Origin: Hofstenia miamia
Taxonomy: Eukaryota > Xenacoelomorpha > Acoela > Hofsteniidae
Length of the DNA: 29,863 bases
Reading direction: 5' to 3'
Assembly: GCA_900660155.1 (NCBI GenBank)
Contig: CABFPE010000052.1
Location: forward strand, 136,421-166,283
Shown here: one piece after another, positions 1-10,584 of the stretch
How positions within the stretch are numbered: position 1 is the stretch's first letter
Layout of the letters: each line of letters opens with the position of its first letter
Translations under genes and position numbers: made by a program
Notes under the pieces: model-generated
The model's input: the letters and a program-made list of their open reading frames with translations, nothing else
Database searches by the model: none
Told to the model about the DNA's origin: nothing

Positions 1-2
1 CC

Positions 3-243
3 CAACTCACTGAAGTTGAAAATTCTAGATTGAATTTTTCAAAAATAGATAATACTGATGTACAATTTCAAAACGTTGTTTAAGAAATTGTATAATATTC
101 ACTACAACTGTTGTGTAATAGTTTATTTTTTTCAATTTCAGCCCCTTTTTTCCAATAGCTCAGTCGAGCCCCAGCCCACCGCGGCTCCGACTTCAACTCC
201 TGTTAGCAGAAGAGAGAACAGGATGAGGATCATGCCGTATTAA
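3..243 (+). CDS. candidate 3' end of an unidentified gene (two exons)
   Basis: Two open segments join with matching phase. The first (3-59) is open from the window edge and ends at a GTACAA donor in phase 0. The second (142-243) follows a strong pyrimidine tract ending in TTTCAG and is open for exactly 33 codons before TAA, also phase 0. The implied intron is only 82 bp. The last exon is richer in G+C than its surroundings and encodes a Pro/Ser/Thr-rich stretch (around EPQPTAAPTSTP) followed by a basic tail ending RMRIMPY. This looks like a disordered C-terminus. I do not recognise the family, and no good AATAAA follows closely. It could be the end of an upstream gene, a nested gene or a false call. 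Confidence 0.35.
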
Positions 244-1112
244 TACTGTGCGTCCACAAAATACCTTTAGTTACATTTTGTAACTTGCCGTAATTTGAAT
301 TTAATACATTATTTTCTATTGTTTTTTTAGCATTGCTATGTAATTCACCATATTTCACTATAGGTAAAAAATACAGAAACCCATCCAAATTATTTTCACA
401 TTTTGCAAAATATAATTTAATAGAAAATTTCATTCAAAATTGCTATGTTTCTCCTTGCTAGTTTCGCTTTTGGCAATAATTGAAATGAAAATAATAGATA
501 AGAAATCATAGCANCACATAAAAACTTTTTTAAAAGAAAAAACATCATTATGAGATAACAAACAAAATTACGAGTACTTCATACTTGTGTTAGCACTAAG
601 AAAAATCTAAGTTAAATGTTGCCAGAAATCGTAATCATTAAAATCAAATTTGGTTCTGCATAGATACCTTATGTAAAAGCTGTGATCATTGTTTAATATC
701 TTTAGGTTTGACATCACAATATGAGGCGTGTGACAGAAAGATAGCAATGGTACGAAATAGGATTAATCTTATGCCTTCAATAAATAAAAAAGTGAATTCG
801 GTAGTGGAAGCATAATGNTTTACTAGGCAGGACAATAATGATTTTCGATTTGGGACTTTATTATGTTTCACCAAGATTTTCATCCATTAATGCTTGTGAG
901 AACGTTCTTAGTGAACCTAAATAATTGCAAATTATTGGTAATTTTTTTTCTTCTAAGGTATTCAATAGATTAATCGATTTCCAATTATTGTAATAATTGC
1001 AATATCAATTAATTATTGCTTACCCCTGCAGATAGATTTGAAGCAATGCTTAATATATATGTACTATGTTATCATATCAGCATACATTTCATGAGGAATG
1101 GAAGCATCTGTG

Positions 1113-1166
1113 CTCTGTTGAGGGGGGGAACGTTCCCCCAGTTCCCCCCCTCTGGGTGCGCCTCTG
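1113..1166. repeat. G/C-rich inverted repeat, likely transposon terminus
   Basis: A 12-bp arm at 1120-1131 (GAGGGGGGGAAC) is exactly complementary to 1141-1152. The left part also contains the perfect palindrome GGGGGAACGTTCCCCC (1124-1139). The right flank reads CTCTGGGTGCGCCTCTG, which on the other strand begins CAGAGGCGCACCCAGAGG. That form is familiar from termini of short DNA transposons in invertebrates, so I infer a transposon end. The partner end was not found. Confidence 0.4.
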
Positions 1167-1797
1167 CTCTTAAGGAAAATTCAAATTTTATAGATATCTA
1201 AATTAATTATAATTTACTAGTTACATACCTAAGTGATCGCCTATGCCCAAATCTTCAAATTCGTCTTATAATTTTTTTATATATTATGCGTTTGTTCACT
1301 TGTATGAAATCTTTTCTAATACTTCTCAATGAAAAAGAAGAAAACAATATTGGGTGTTGAAATTTTGTTCAATATTCTCTTATCATAGAAAGTGTCCCTC
1401 GCTTAAAACTTGATATGTATGTTTATTTAGGTGTTAAGGTTGCTGAAAGTGTTCCTATATTAATTTCTCTCGTTTTTATTAGTTTTCGCCTCCTTACAAT
1501 TTACAACAAGTGGTACGTATGTCACTTTGTGTGTGAAGTATGGCACGGTAGTTGATTAGTTCTCATTTCCTAGGTTTTGTTTGACATAGCAATGCTGTAC
1601 TAATTTAGCATTCTCTAGAAAGTTATTTTATTGCGTACGACTTGTGACTTAAATAATAGAATTCTTTCACCTCGAAAACAAGTTTTATGATCAATTGATT
1701 TTTGTTTTTTGTTTATAAAAATTCTACCTTTTCCATTTTAATTCGAAAATTGGAGTTAATGTCAATCAAATTGACGCTAATAGCAGTGATGGCCATA

Positions 1798-1886
1798 TTT
1801 AACAGATCTGTTAACAGATTGGTTAAAAACTATATAAATAAACCTCAAAATTTGTTAACAGATCTGTTTCATTATATTTAACCAGT
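1798..1886. repeat. paired palindromic repeats (AACAGATCTGTT)
   Basis: TTAACAGATCTGTT occurs at 1799-1812 and again at 1855-1868. Each copy contains the 12-bp palindrome AACAGATCTGTT. The pair is bracketed by GGTTAAA (near 1820) and TTTAACC (near 1877), giving a short inverted arrangement. It may be a MITE remnant. No target duplication is evident. Confidence 0.35.
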
Positions 1887-2247
1887 TTCTTTACCTATTG
1901 AAGTGGCACAAATTTTACTCTCTAATCCTTTTTTCAAAAGCATCATATTTTCAACTAAATGAGAAAGCAATCTCAGTTGCAATAAAATTCATATGAGAAT
2001 TTTGACATTATAATAAAATTCTTTTCCGTCACTCTACAAACTTTTGTAGGAAATCTGTTAAACTCATTGATTAAATGAATATATTCTTGCTTCTGTTATA
2101 CTTAAAAATATGGTCAAAACTGGTTAACAGTGGTGTAATAGTACGCAATTGTGTATCCGTTTTGATTCCTATACATCCAACAAAGTTGCATGTAAAATGC
2201 AATAAACAGATAATGTATATATTATAGGAACTCCGGATAAGTTCCAT

Positions 2248-2604
2248 TTAGCAAAAATTGATGAGCTGCATAGATAAACGATTTTTTAAACACGGTAATA
2301 TTGCATTTAGGTATTTTAACTTTCTGCCTTGTTCTTGAGATAATAGCAACTCTTTGTGTAGAGGATGACTTTGATCTTTTGCAATTTTCTCCAACAAATT
2401 TTTAAATTTTTTCCTGTAACTCTTGTTCAATTTTTCTGTAAAGATGTTTCGATTGATTCTTGCTATAAATTCTAACAATCGTAGTGGTCTTCGTAATAAT
2501 TTTCTTTGTGTGATTGTCAGACCTGGAACATACACTTCAGATGCGTATAGGTAAGTTGGGCCGAGATATGTATGGAAGGCAATCATTTTCATCTCCGGTT
2601 TCAA
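2248..2604 (-). pseudogene. LINE ORF2 C-terminal region
   Basis: An open stretch of 118 codons contains LRRPLRLLEFIARINR and, near its end, SHPLHKELLLSQEQGRKLKYL followed by a short segment ending NRLSMQLINFC. This fits the thumb and tail of LINE reverse transcriptases, where an HPL block and a Gly-Arg-rich turn precede the last helix. The stop at 2248 probably lies close to the original end of ORF2. No clear poly-A or microsatellite tail follows. Confidence 0.6.
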
Positions 2605-2649
2605 GTTTGTTAAGTAGTATGAGAGAGACTTTATCTTTATATTAATGTT

Positions 2650-3818
2650 TCTAATTAAGTTTTTTACATTTTAGATCATCATCAATATACAGTCCTAGAT
2701 ATTTATATCCCTTTACTCTTTTAATTTTTTCCTCATTTTCTGTGTATACATCACGATTGATAATTTCTGACATTGGCGACGTTTTGATTCTAGGGCTTAC
2801 AAATACAAGTTCGGCTGTCTTAGAAGTATTTATTTTCTAGTTCCGCTCTTCCGATAGTTTCAAAATTTTCTTAATGGTACTCTGGTATGTGGTACAATTT
2901 TCAACTGCGGAGTTCAGTTGAATATTTGCAATAACTCTCATATCATCTGAGTATTTTGATATGTCACAATTTTTTCTACTAACATTTATTTTCTCATTAG
3001 ATATTCCATTTGTTTCCTCTGTAAATAACATATCACTTAATGGACCACCTTGGGGAACTCCCACTGTAATTTTTTGGTACACGTTGTATAGTTCTTCTTG
3101 TCGTCCGTATATTTTCGAATCCAGTCTCCCAGCCATTCACACGTTTCTTGAATACCATTAGTTAATTTGTTATGTAGGATGGTATTAAATGCTCAACTAT
3201 AATCGAAGAAAGTAATTATTGCAATTGATGTTTCTTTAGTGTTGAGAGCTTTGTATATGTAATGCATTGAAAAATTAGAGCATCACTTGTGCTTGTATCC
3301 ATTTTATAAGCAAATTGATATTGGTCACATGTATCTTTCATCCGATCGATGTACATTTCAGAGACATATTTATCCAAGATTCTTGCAAGCATCGGTGTTA
3401 CTGCGATTGGGCGGTAGTTACCTGGGTTTAATTCGTTATTTAATTGTTCGATTTTTGGGTGTTTTGACACTGGCGTTATAACTGCTCGTTTCCCTGTCAT
3501 TGGATAAATTATACTTTTGAAACACAAATTAAATATTGAGGCAAATATGTGGCTGATTTCTTTTGCAAGTGATTTTAAAAACCAATTAGGTATATTGCTT
3601 AAACCTCTGGCAGAGTTGATGTTAATTTGTTTTAATAAAGATTCCACAGGTTCATTAGTTACTTCTGGAATGAAATATTTTTTAGAAGAAACTTTGGTGA
3701 CATGATCATTGTCTTCCAGATTGTTAAATCTTGAGAAAAATTCATTAAGTTGGAATGCCCTTTCTTTGTTTAAAAACAAATTTTGTGTTTTCGGCTTAAG
3801 TCTTCTGTTAATTTCCAA
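2650..3818 (-). pseudogene. LINE reverse transcriptase (broken)
   Basis: The minus-strand fragments line up with reverse transcriptase in order. First is NYRPIAVTPMLARILDK (PxNYRPIS block), then QYQFAYKMDTSTSDAL. Near 3215-3180 motif A reads FFDYS-stop-AFNTI, keeping the catalytic Asp but with a stop where Lys is usual. Next are VPQGGPLSDMLF and KYSDDMRVIA, the catalytic box being YSDD rather than the common YADD/FADD. Last, at 2830-2670, is GYKYLGLYIDDDLK. The reading frame changes between blocks, so no active enzyme is made. Confidence 0.75.
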
Positions 3819-3986
3819 ATAGAATTATTCTTTAGTTAAATTTTCAAAATGTATTTTCCTTAATATTCGTACTCTAGCAACGATTTTCCTTTGAATTCTA
3901 TTAAGATTTTCCGGTTAGCTGACTTCAAGATTTTTCGCTTTTCTTTTGATAAATCTGTGAGAATGGTATCTCTTATTTTTCCGTTT

Positions 3987-4524
3987 TTATACGCATGATA
4001 TTTTACAGGACTTCTTACATTTTTCTAGAATTTTGAGAAAAGTTTCTTCTATTGCATTAACTGAGTGATTGATATCATTCATATCGATTATATCACAGAA
4101 ATCAAATTTGTTTAATTTCAATTTTACCTCTTCTAAATCATAATTGTCTTTACCATCGTATCTTATTCTGTTTGGAATTTTTCTTCTGCTTTCAGTAGTT
4201 GGTGTTAAAATTATACTCAAATGATAGGAAATGTTGCCTAATATTGAAGTTATTAGGCCATACTTGAAATCGGGTTTGAAAATGTTTACTTGAAATATGT
4301 GATCGTCAAATGTGGATACTAAACTTGGCAAATTTCGGATTCGGATACAATCTTCTTCCATTCCTAATTTCATCCCATTTCCACTGTTTTAGTTGTACTA
4401 CACATTGAAGAAAACTTTGAATGGAATTATTTGTTGTAAAATCACTAATTATAAACCCTGATGTTTGGTCTTTTTGTATTAAGTTTATGATCGAAACTTT
4501 TGCAAGATTGACGATTAGTTTCAT
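3987..4524 (-). pseudogene. LINE endonuclease domain, C-terminal part (broken)
   Basis: Two overlapping minus-strand frames (4524-4306 and 4373-3987) carry remnants of the exonuclease-endonuclease-phosphatase fold. FIISDFT corresponds to the GDFN motif with the Gly lost, and ISYHLSIIL corresponds to the terminal SDHxxI block with Ser-Asp replaced by Ser-Tyr. A frameshift separates the two pieces. The N-terminal half of the domain is absent, consistent with 5' truncation on insertion. Confidence 0.6.
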
Positions 4525-4651
4525 TTTACTTGCACTTCTTTTTCAAAGTTGAGAATTGTTATGTTGACCTCAATGTGCAACTCTATTTGCGCTCTGTATT
4601 TAGTTTGGATAATATTTTTTGATGGAAAGTGTTTTGAAAGTATCTGTTTAG

Positions 4652-4827
4652 CTTAAACGAAAAAGAGGTCGAATGCAGGAGTTAGTTCGCCTAATACGCG
4701 TTCGTAACCCTTGGGGGCAACGTGAGTGGAACGGCGCTTGGTGTGATTCTTCTGAGGAATGGAACACTATTTCGGCAAGAGATCGAAAGCAGTTAGAAAT
4801 TGTTTCAAGTGAAGACGGGGAATTTTG
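4652..4827 (+). CDS. calpain exon: end of catalytic domain (Asn site)
   Basis: This encodes [20 protein letters not shown] and continues to DGEF plus two bases of a Trp codon. RNPWG carries the catalytic Asn and the conserved Trp. The acceptor is either TGTTTAG before 4652, which resembles the gene's other acceptors, or TGCAG before 4679; both keep the frame. The donor is GTAATA at 4828, phase 2. The next exon supplies the last base of Trp. Confidence 0.88.
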
Positions 4828-7227
4828 GTAATATTACGTTCAAGACTTTTATGTTATAATTATTCGTTTACAGGGTGTTTCATTTTTCTGCGCTGCTATT
4901 TGAATGCACATAGCACAAGTAAAAAAAGTGGCCACTTTTCAAAATTTGACTATCATTAGTTTTCACACTAGGTGACACTGGTACAATTTTTAGTTCCGAA
5001 GGAATTTTTACAATACACAACATGCTTATATCTCGATTTATGGATATTAGAACAAGATGGAGCTGCCACTTATGCCTCAAAATCGACAAAAGAATTTTTT
5101 ACCAATTATAATATTCAAGTTATGCAATGGCCATCGAATTCGCCAAGTCTACTACCCCTAGAGAACGTGTGGCAGATTCTGAAGGATTTTGTCGACAAAA
5201 AATCCCACAAATCTGAAAGAATTAAAGAGTTACATCCTTTAAATCGCAACACCAAATCTCTGAGACAATTATATTTTCAAATATATTTTATATGCCTCTA
5301 TTTGTCTTTCGTTTGTTATCAAAAATGTGTTTATAATGTGGCCACTTTTTTTACTTGAGCTATATATCTAATTTTTTTCTGTCTTTACAGAAATTAATCT
5401 AATAATAACAATAGTGATTTTGAAGTCATAAATGTAATTCGAGAAGAACGTAAGTTCTTACAATATTTTAGAAATAAAGTCCGAATCGTTTTAAAAAAAA
5501 TTCATATTTCACAAATATCAATATTATTTAAAAAGTCTGAAATTCGAGATTTGAGATCTTCAAAGGTTGGCTGACTGTGCCTTTTAGACGTTATTTCAAC
5601 ATTTCCGCATTTATCGTTAGATCGGAGTTGCGAGACGGCAATTCGAGGAACTTGCTATTCCTCCTGATCGATCGATTACAGAGATAGGCATAAAAAATGA
5701 CTATTGCATCGAGTGATAAATATGGAAGAGCGCTGTATTGTTGAAACAGTAGGGATCTTCTTTGTCGAATAAAAAGCACCACAGTTTTTTTTCAAGTGTA
5801 GTTCTCTGAATTCATGTAAATCACGCGGCGATTAAGTTCGTGTTGGTAGATCATTACTCAATTGGGACAGATCTCGACTTCATGTGATTTTTCCTTGGTT
5901 AAGTGTAAATTATCAGCAGCTTAGTAAAATTAGTTTCGTAAGTTGTCTTGGGGGGGTATAGGAATTACATCCGCAGATTTAATTTTGATTATTGGAAAGT
6001 GAATTTTAATGATAATAAAATGAAATTCTACCAAGGTATTGGCAACAAGATGAATTTTCACAATTAGATTAAAAAATTGACTTTTTTATAATGAGTACTA
6101 AAATATGCAAATTCAAAAATTTTTCGAATGGGCCGATCCAGCGTCAAGAATTCTTGCAAAGTATTCAATATGTTCAGAATTTTTACGCATTATATAATAA
6201 AACAGCTCTTCAAGCATGAATTGAATATTGGAATTTACCATAAACATTTTAGTGTCATTCTTATAAGCATTTTGATAAAAATCCCTTAAAACTAATTAAA
6301 AAAATATTGGTTTCTTTTGCAAATTACTTCATATTTTTTCAACAAATTATAATTACTAAAAGTCCTCTATTCATTTTGTAGCTACCAATATTTAAAATCA
6401 CATTAAAAAAATTTTCGCCCTACCACCACCTCAAGGTTGCTGCTCAGTTTGAATTTTTTGAAAAAATTTTTTTAAGAAAATCCTGAAAATATTTTTAAAA
6501 TAATGTTTAAGTGAATTATATGTATTTACTGCACAAAATTTAATACAATTGTTATAGATGATAACAAAATTCTGGGAATAAATATAAAAATTATTTTCCA
6601 TCAAAATATTTATCATTAAAGCCAAGAATTGTTGGCATTCCTTTTAATATAACATATCCAAATTGTTATCCTAAACTTTTAACACTTACAATTCATTTAA
6701 CAACGTTATTATCACAAAATCGTGTTGTAATAATATTATTAATGTAATAGGAACTAAATAACTACAGTATACCCGAAAATTGTTGGAATTAATTCAGATC
6801 TCTCGTAAGGAAATTAAACATGATTACTAAGAAATGTTAATTACCCATTATAGTAATATTAAAACATATATGTATAATTAAATGGTAGAAATCTACGCCT
6901 ATTTAATCTCTACCAGTGTAAACCCGACAAATGTTGGTTGTAATTAAAAACAAAATCATTATGAAAAAATATATGTACAACTATCTACAAATGATCTCCT
7001 GAAGAGTAATCTGCTCTTAGACGTTTTGCCCTTGGGGGTTTTTTATGTATACCAGCTTTAATCATTCTGTCAAGTGAGTCATTTTCACAATCCTCAATTT
7101 CTTTAGAAAGAGGTGAATTGTAGTGAAGCAGAGCTCTTGTTAGCGAAGCCTCTGGAGATTCGTTTAAATCATGGACTTCTTCATTGTTGAAGTTATTTTC
7201 CTACATAAATAAGCTTGCTCAATTCAA

Positions 7228-7292
<65 letters not shown>

Positions 7293-10200
7293 NTTCCTCG
7301 CCACTGAACAGATTTTCCTACTAATTCGGTTAGATTTAGAAAATGAAGGTTTTTTAGGTTGGTGGTGTTCTTTTCAAAGGAAGGAAACTGCCATTGAACA
7401 ACACAGTCTCGCCCACTTGACTCCAAAATCTTTCCGGACTACTTTTCATCAAACCGCCACTGGACACTGACATCATTTACTGATTGAAATGCAGATTGCC
7501 AACATCTACATAATTTAGCTTTTTATTTTTTTCCCATTTAACTAGAACTTGCATCACTAAAAATTCTGATTTGCATTAACCTGAATTATCCTAGCGTTAC
7601 CATATGGTAACGCTAACATATTTGGCCACACTGCATTAAGAAATATTCAAATTGCAATCTATTGCATATTTTGACAACATAATATTCCCACTACATTTTT
7701 CAATTATCATAAAAAAATTTTGCAAGCGCATGAGGACTGCAGTTAGAGCAATTTTCCAAGAAAAGAAATCTTAGATAAAAAATTCAGGATAATTCAGGTT
7801 AATATGGTTCGAAAATTATTGCACATGAAATTGTTAATTAATTAATAAATATTAAATTTAAATCTATTGATGAAATGCGACACATTGCAAATTAAATGTA
7901 AAAAACGTTTACAAAACTAACAATTGTCGGGTTACAACAAAGCAATCATTTGCTTCATGCATAGGTAAAAAATATATATAACATTAATGAAATACGTCAT
8001 TTAACAATATGTACAGATAAAAATCCACGTTGATATGCTTCAGAAATTGCGGACTGTTAAGAAACCAACAATTGTCGGGTTACAAAAAAAGTAATGTTGA
8101 ATTCATAAGTAATATAAAAAAATAAATACAAATAATAAAATACATCCTAAAAACTATTAATAGATAAAAATAAATATTTATATGCTGCAGTGGTTAGAGA
8201 CTTTTAATAAAAACCAACAATTGTCGGGTTACCACAAAAAATTTGTTGATTTATTATATAAATGACAAAAAAGTTAATGCAATTAATGAAATATAGAGCA
8301 TAAAATAGTGCGTGCGTAAGAATACATGCTTAAGTGATGCAATGATTGGGAACGCCTGGACCAACAATTGTCGGAATTTGAGTTATTAAATTATGCGTGT
8401 GCAGTGAAACACAGGTTTTAATGCAAAAAGTATTTAAAATGCAAGATTAAGGATATTATACAATAAATTTTTTTTACAATTTTACATTTTTTTACCCCCT
8501 TCCTTAAGGAAGAATTGACTCGTTATTAAAGACAATGTCTGTAAGAACACTGGCTTCACTTGCGTAGTTTTCTTAACCATGGATCTTTCTTGCCGAACTT
8601 GTTTTAAATCGTCTCAGTGCTTATTTGCAATTATCGAAATAGAAATCATACTTGCTATGTCTTCATGTGTAAAGTTCTGAATGTCGATGTGCGAAAATTA
8701 ATTCACTGCTTTTAACCTTTACAGAGTAGTACAATCGAACTATATTTGAAAATTCCTTTAGTATCGCATAAATATAGCGGCCCAGTAAGTTGAATCACCC
8801 GGTGTTTTTGACAATTTCGAGAATATGCAAAGATTATTTTGTTTACGCTTAGATAATTACAACTCATGAAAAATCTGTTTTACAAACTCATTTCTATCGA
8901 AAATTAATGTTCCTTAGCCACAAATAGTAATTGATGTTTTGTAAACTTAGCATTTCGCTTAATTTAAATATTTAAATCAAATTGACATTGTTTTAGATAG
9001 CGGATTCGTGTTACTGTTTTCAAATTTAAATTGATTCTATGATTGCTGTGTTCTTTATTAAAAAATCGTGTTCTGAATTTTCAACATTCTTTTAGAACTT
9101 TACTAAAATCCCATGTCGTTCCTGTTACAAAATCGCTCACAATTTATTTTGTGATTGCTTAAATTAACTCTTTGTGGACGCATTTGTTGCCATTTCTGCT
9201 AGTGTCACTCAGTCAATTCTTTTACTAATGTGCACAAATTTAATGACAGATGTATTAAGTACTTTTGCGCAGATGCTTATGAGAACCAATTTGTCTACTA
9301 ATTTCAATCGTTTGCTTTCTGTTTTAGCAAACATTTTTAGAAACAACGTTAATTTTATATCATTTGCATGTACCTACTCGGTTAAATGGTAAGTTAATAT
9401 ATGGCTTGTATTTATCAATACTTTTATTGGGCCAAATAAACGAGATGCACTCATGAATTGTGAATGTTTCATTTGTTTATGTGATTTGGTTTTTACTTAG
9501 TTCGTTGTTTCCCATTTTATAAAAAAATTCAATTTAAAATAATGTGAAAGATTATTTCTCTTTCACATTGCTAGATGTGAACATTCTTGTTAATCATTCC
9601 AAGTGTGCAATGTATTTTATATGAGTTATTTTGGAGTACCTTCAACTTTAGGTCGTAAATCTCACAGTATAGAGAATTCGAGGCAGTGGCACTTCGATTT
9701 TATGTTTAAACTGTTTGTCATAACATTGTTGTGCTGTATATTTCAACAGTTTTTAGAAAATTGTTTCTTATGTTGTCTGTCTGTCTGTTTGTCTGTCTAT
9801 GACTTTAGTAAATTTCGATTATTATATATTTGCATTTAATTGCTATTTAAGCTTAACCTCTACAACAACCCAATAGAAATTCCCTTTCTGATTTTTATCA
9901 GCGGTTTCATTTCGTTTGATTCTTAGAGTAGTTATGTTTTTCCGTATTTTCCCATTTTTTAGATACTTAAAATATACATTAAGTATTCTATGGTGATATA
10001 TTTCACAGCGAAATTTATAGTAGTAGAACCAAATGCGGAGCGGCGATGCACATTTTGGTGAAATATCGCACCATGCGGGAAATCAATGTCATTGTTGTTG
10101 TTTTAATTTTAAGAAAATTGAGATGCATGCGACTAAGTTTTTAGTCATTTTCTTTGGCCTGTTACCATTGATCAATAAGAAAGCAGTAGCTATGAATACC

Positions 10201-10311
10201 GTGAACTATCTTTCAAAAAAATTCAATAACCTTGTGTAGTTAGTATATTGTGTATGGTTTACATTGTTGTGGCATTTAACCCCATCTAACATTGAATAAT
10301 AATAAAGTAAG

Positions 10312-10345
<34 letters not shown>

Positions 10346-10548
10346 NNNNNNNNNNNNNNNNNNNNNNNNNNNNNNNNNNNNNNNNNNNNNNNNNNNNNNN
10401 NNNNNNNNNNNNNNNNNNNNNNNNNNNNNNNNNNNNNNNNNNNNNNNNNNNNNNNNNNNNNNNNNNNNNNNNNNNNNNNNNNNNNNNNNNNNNNNNNNNN
10501 NNNNNNNNNNNNNNNNNNNNNNNNNNNNNNNNNNNNNNNNNNNNNNNN

Positions 10549-10584
<36 letters not shown>

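Larger units (their letters stand above)
244..2247. other. noncoding AT-rich region; no calpain start seen
   Basis: I see no convincing coding exon here on either strand. I looked for the calpain catalytic Cys block (QG-x-LGDCW type) and the His block (GHAY type) and found neither. The interval holds a G/C inverted repeat (1120-1152), a small palindromic repeat cluster (1798-1886) and two single-base ambiguities (514 and 818). Confidence 0.5.
2248..4524 (-). mobile_element. degraded non-LTR retrotransposon (LINE), 5'-truncated
   Basis: Read on the minus strand, successive broken frames give the order expected of an APE-type LINE: endonuclease end (4524-3987), reverse transcriptase (3818-2650), then thumb and C-terminus (2604-2248). 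The element lies antisense just upstream of the first visible calpain exon. Several frame changes and an in-frame stop inside RT motif A show it is dead. The 5' portion of the endonuclease is missing. The layout recalls CR1/Jockey-like families, but the clade cannot be assigned by eye. Confidence 0.8.
6621..8377. mobile_element. putative DNA transposon with subrepeat-type inverted ends
   Basis: The left end has three copies of a motif close to CCCGACAATTGTTGG, at about 6621, 6771 and 6922, roughly 150 bp apart. The right end has four copies in the opposite orientation (CCAACAATTGTCGGG), with the CAATTG core at 7921, 8069, 8218 and 8365, about 148 bp apart. Two opposed tandem arrays flanking an interior with a coding remnant resemble foldback-type or subterminal-repeat transposons. 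Exact termini and target duplication could not be fixed. The superfamily is unknown to me. Confidence 0.5.

Noticed and set aside
2961..3705. Plus-strand frames within the LINE
   Set aside because: Shadows of the minus-strand reverse transcriptase.
5591..5782. Minus-strand 63-codon frame
   Set aside because: No recognisable motif; slightly higher G+C but no splice or homology support.
9174..9839. Two hydrophobic plus-strand frames
   Set aside because: Low-complexity, T-rich translation with no start context or homology.
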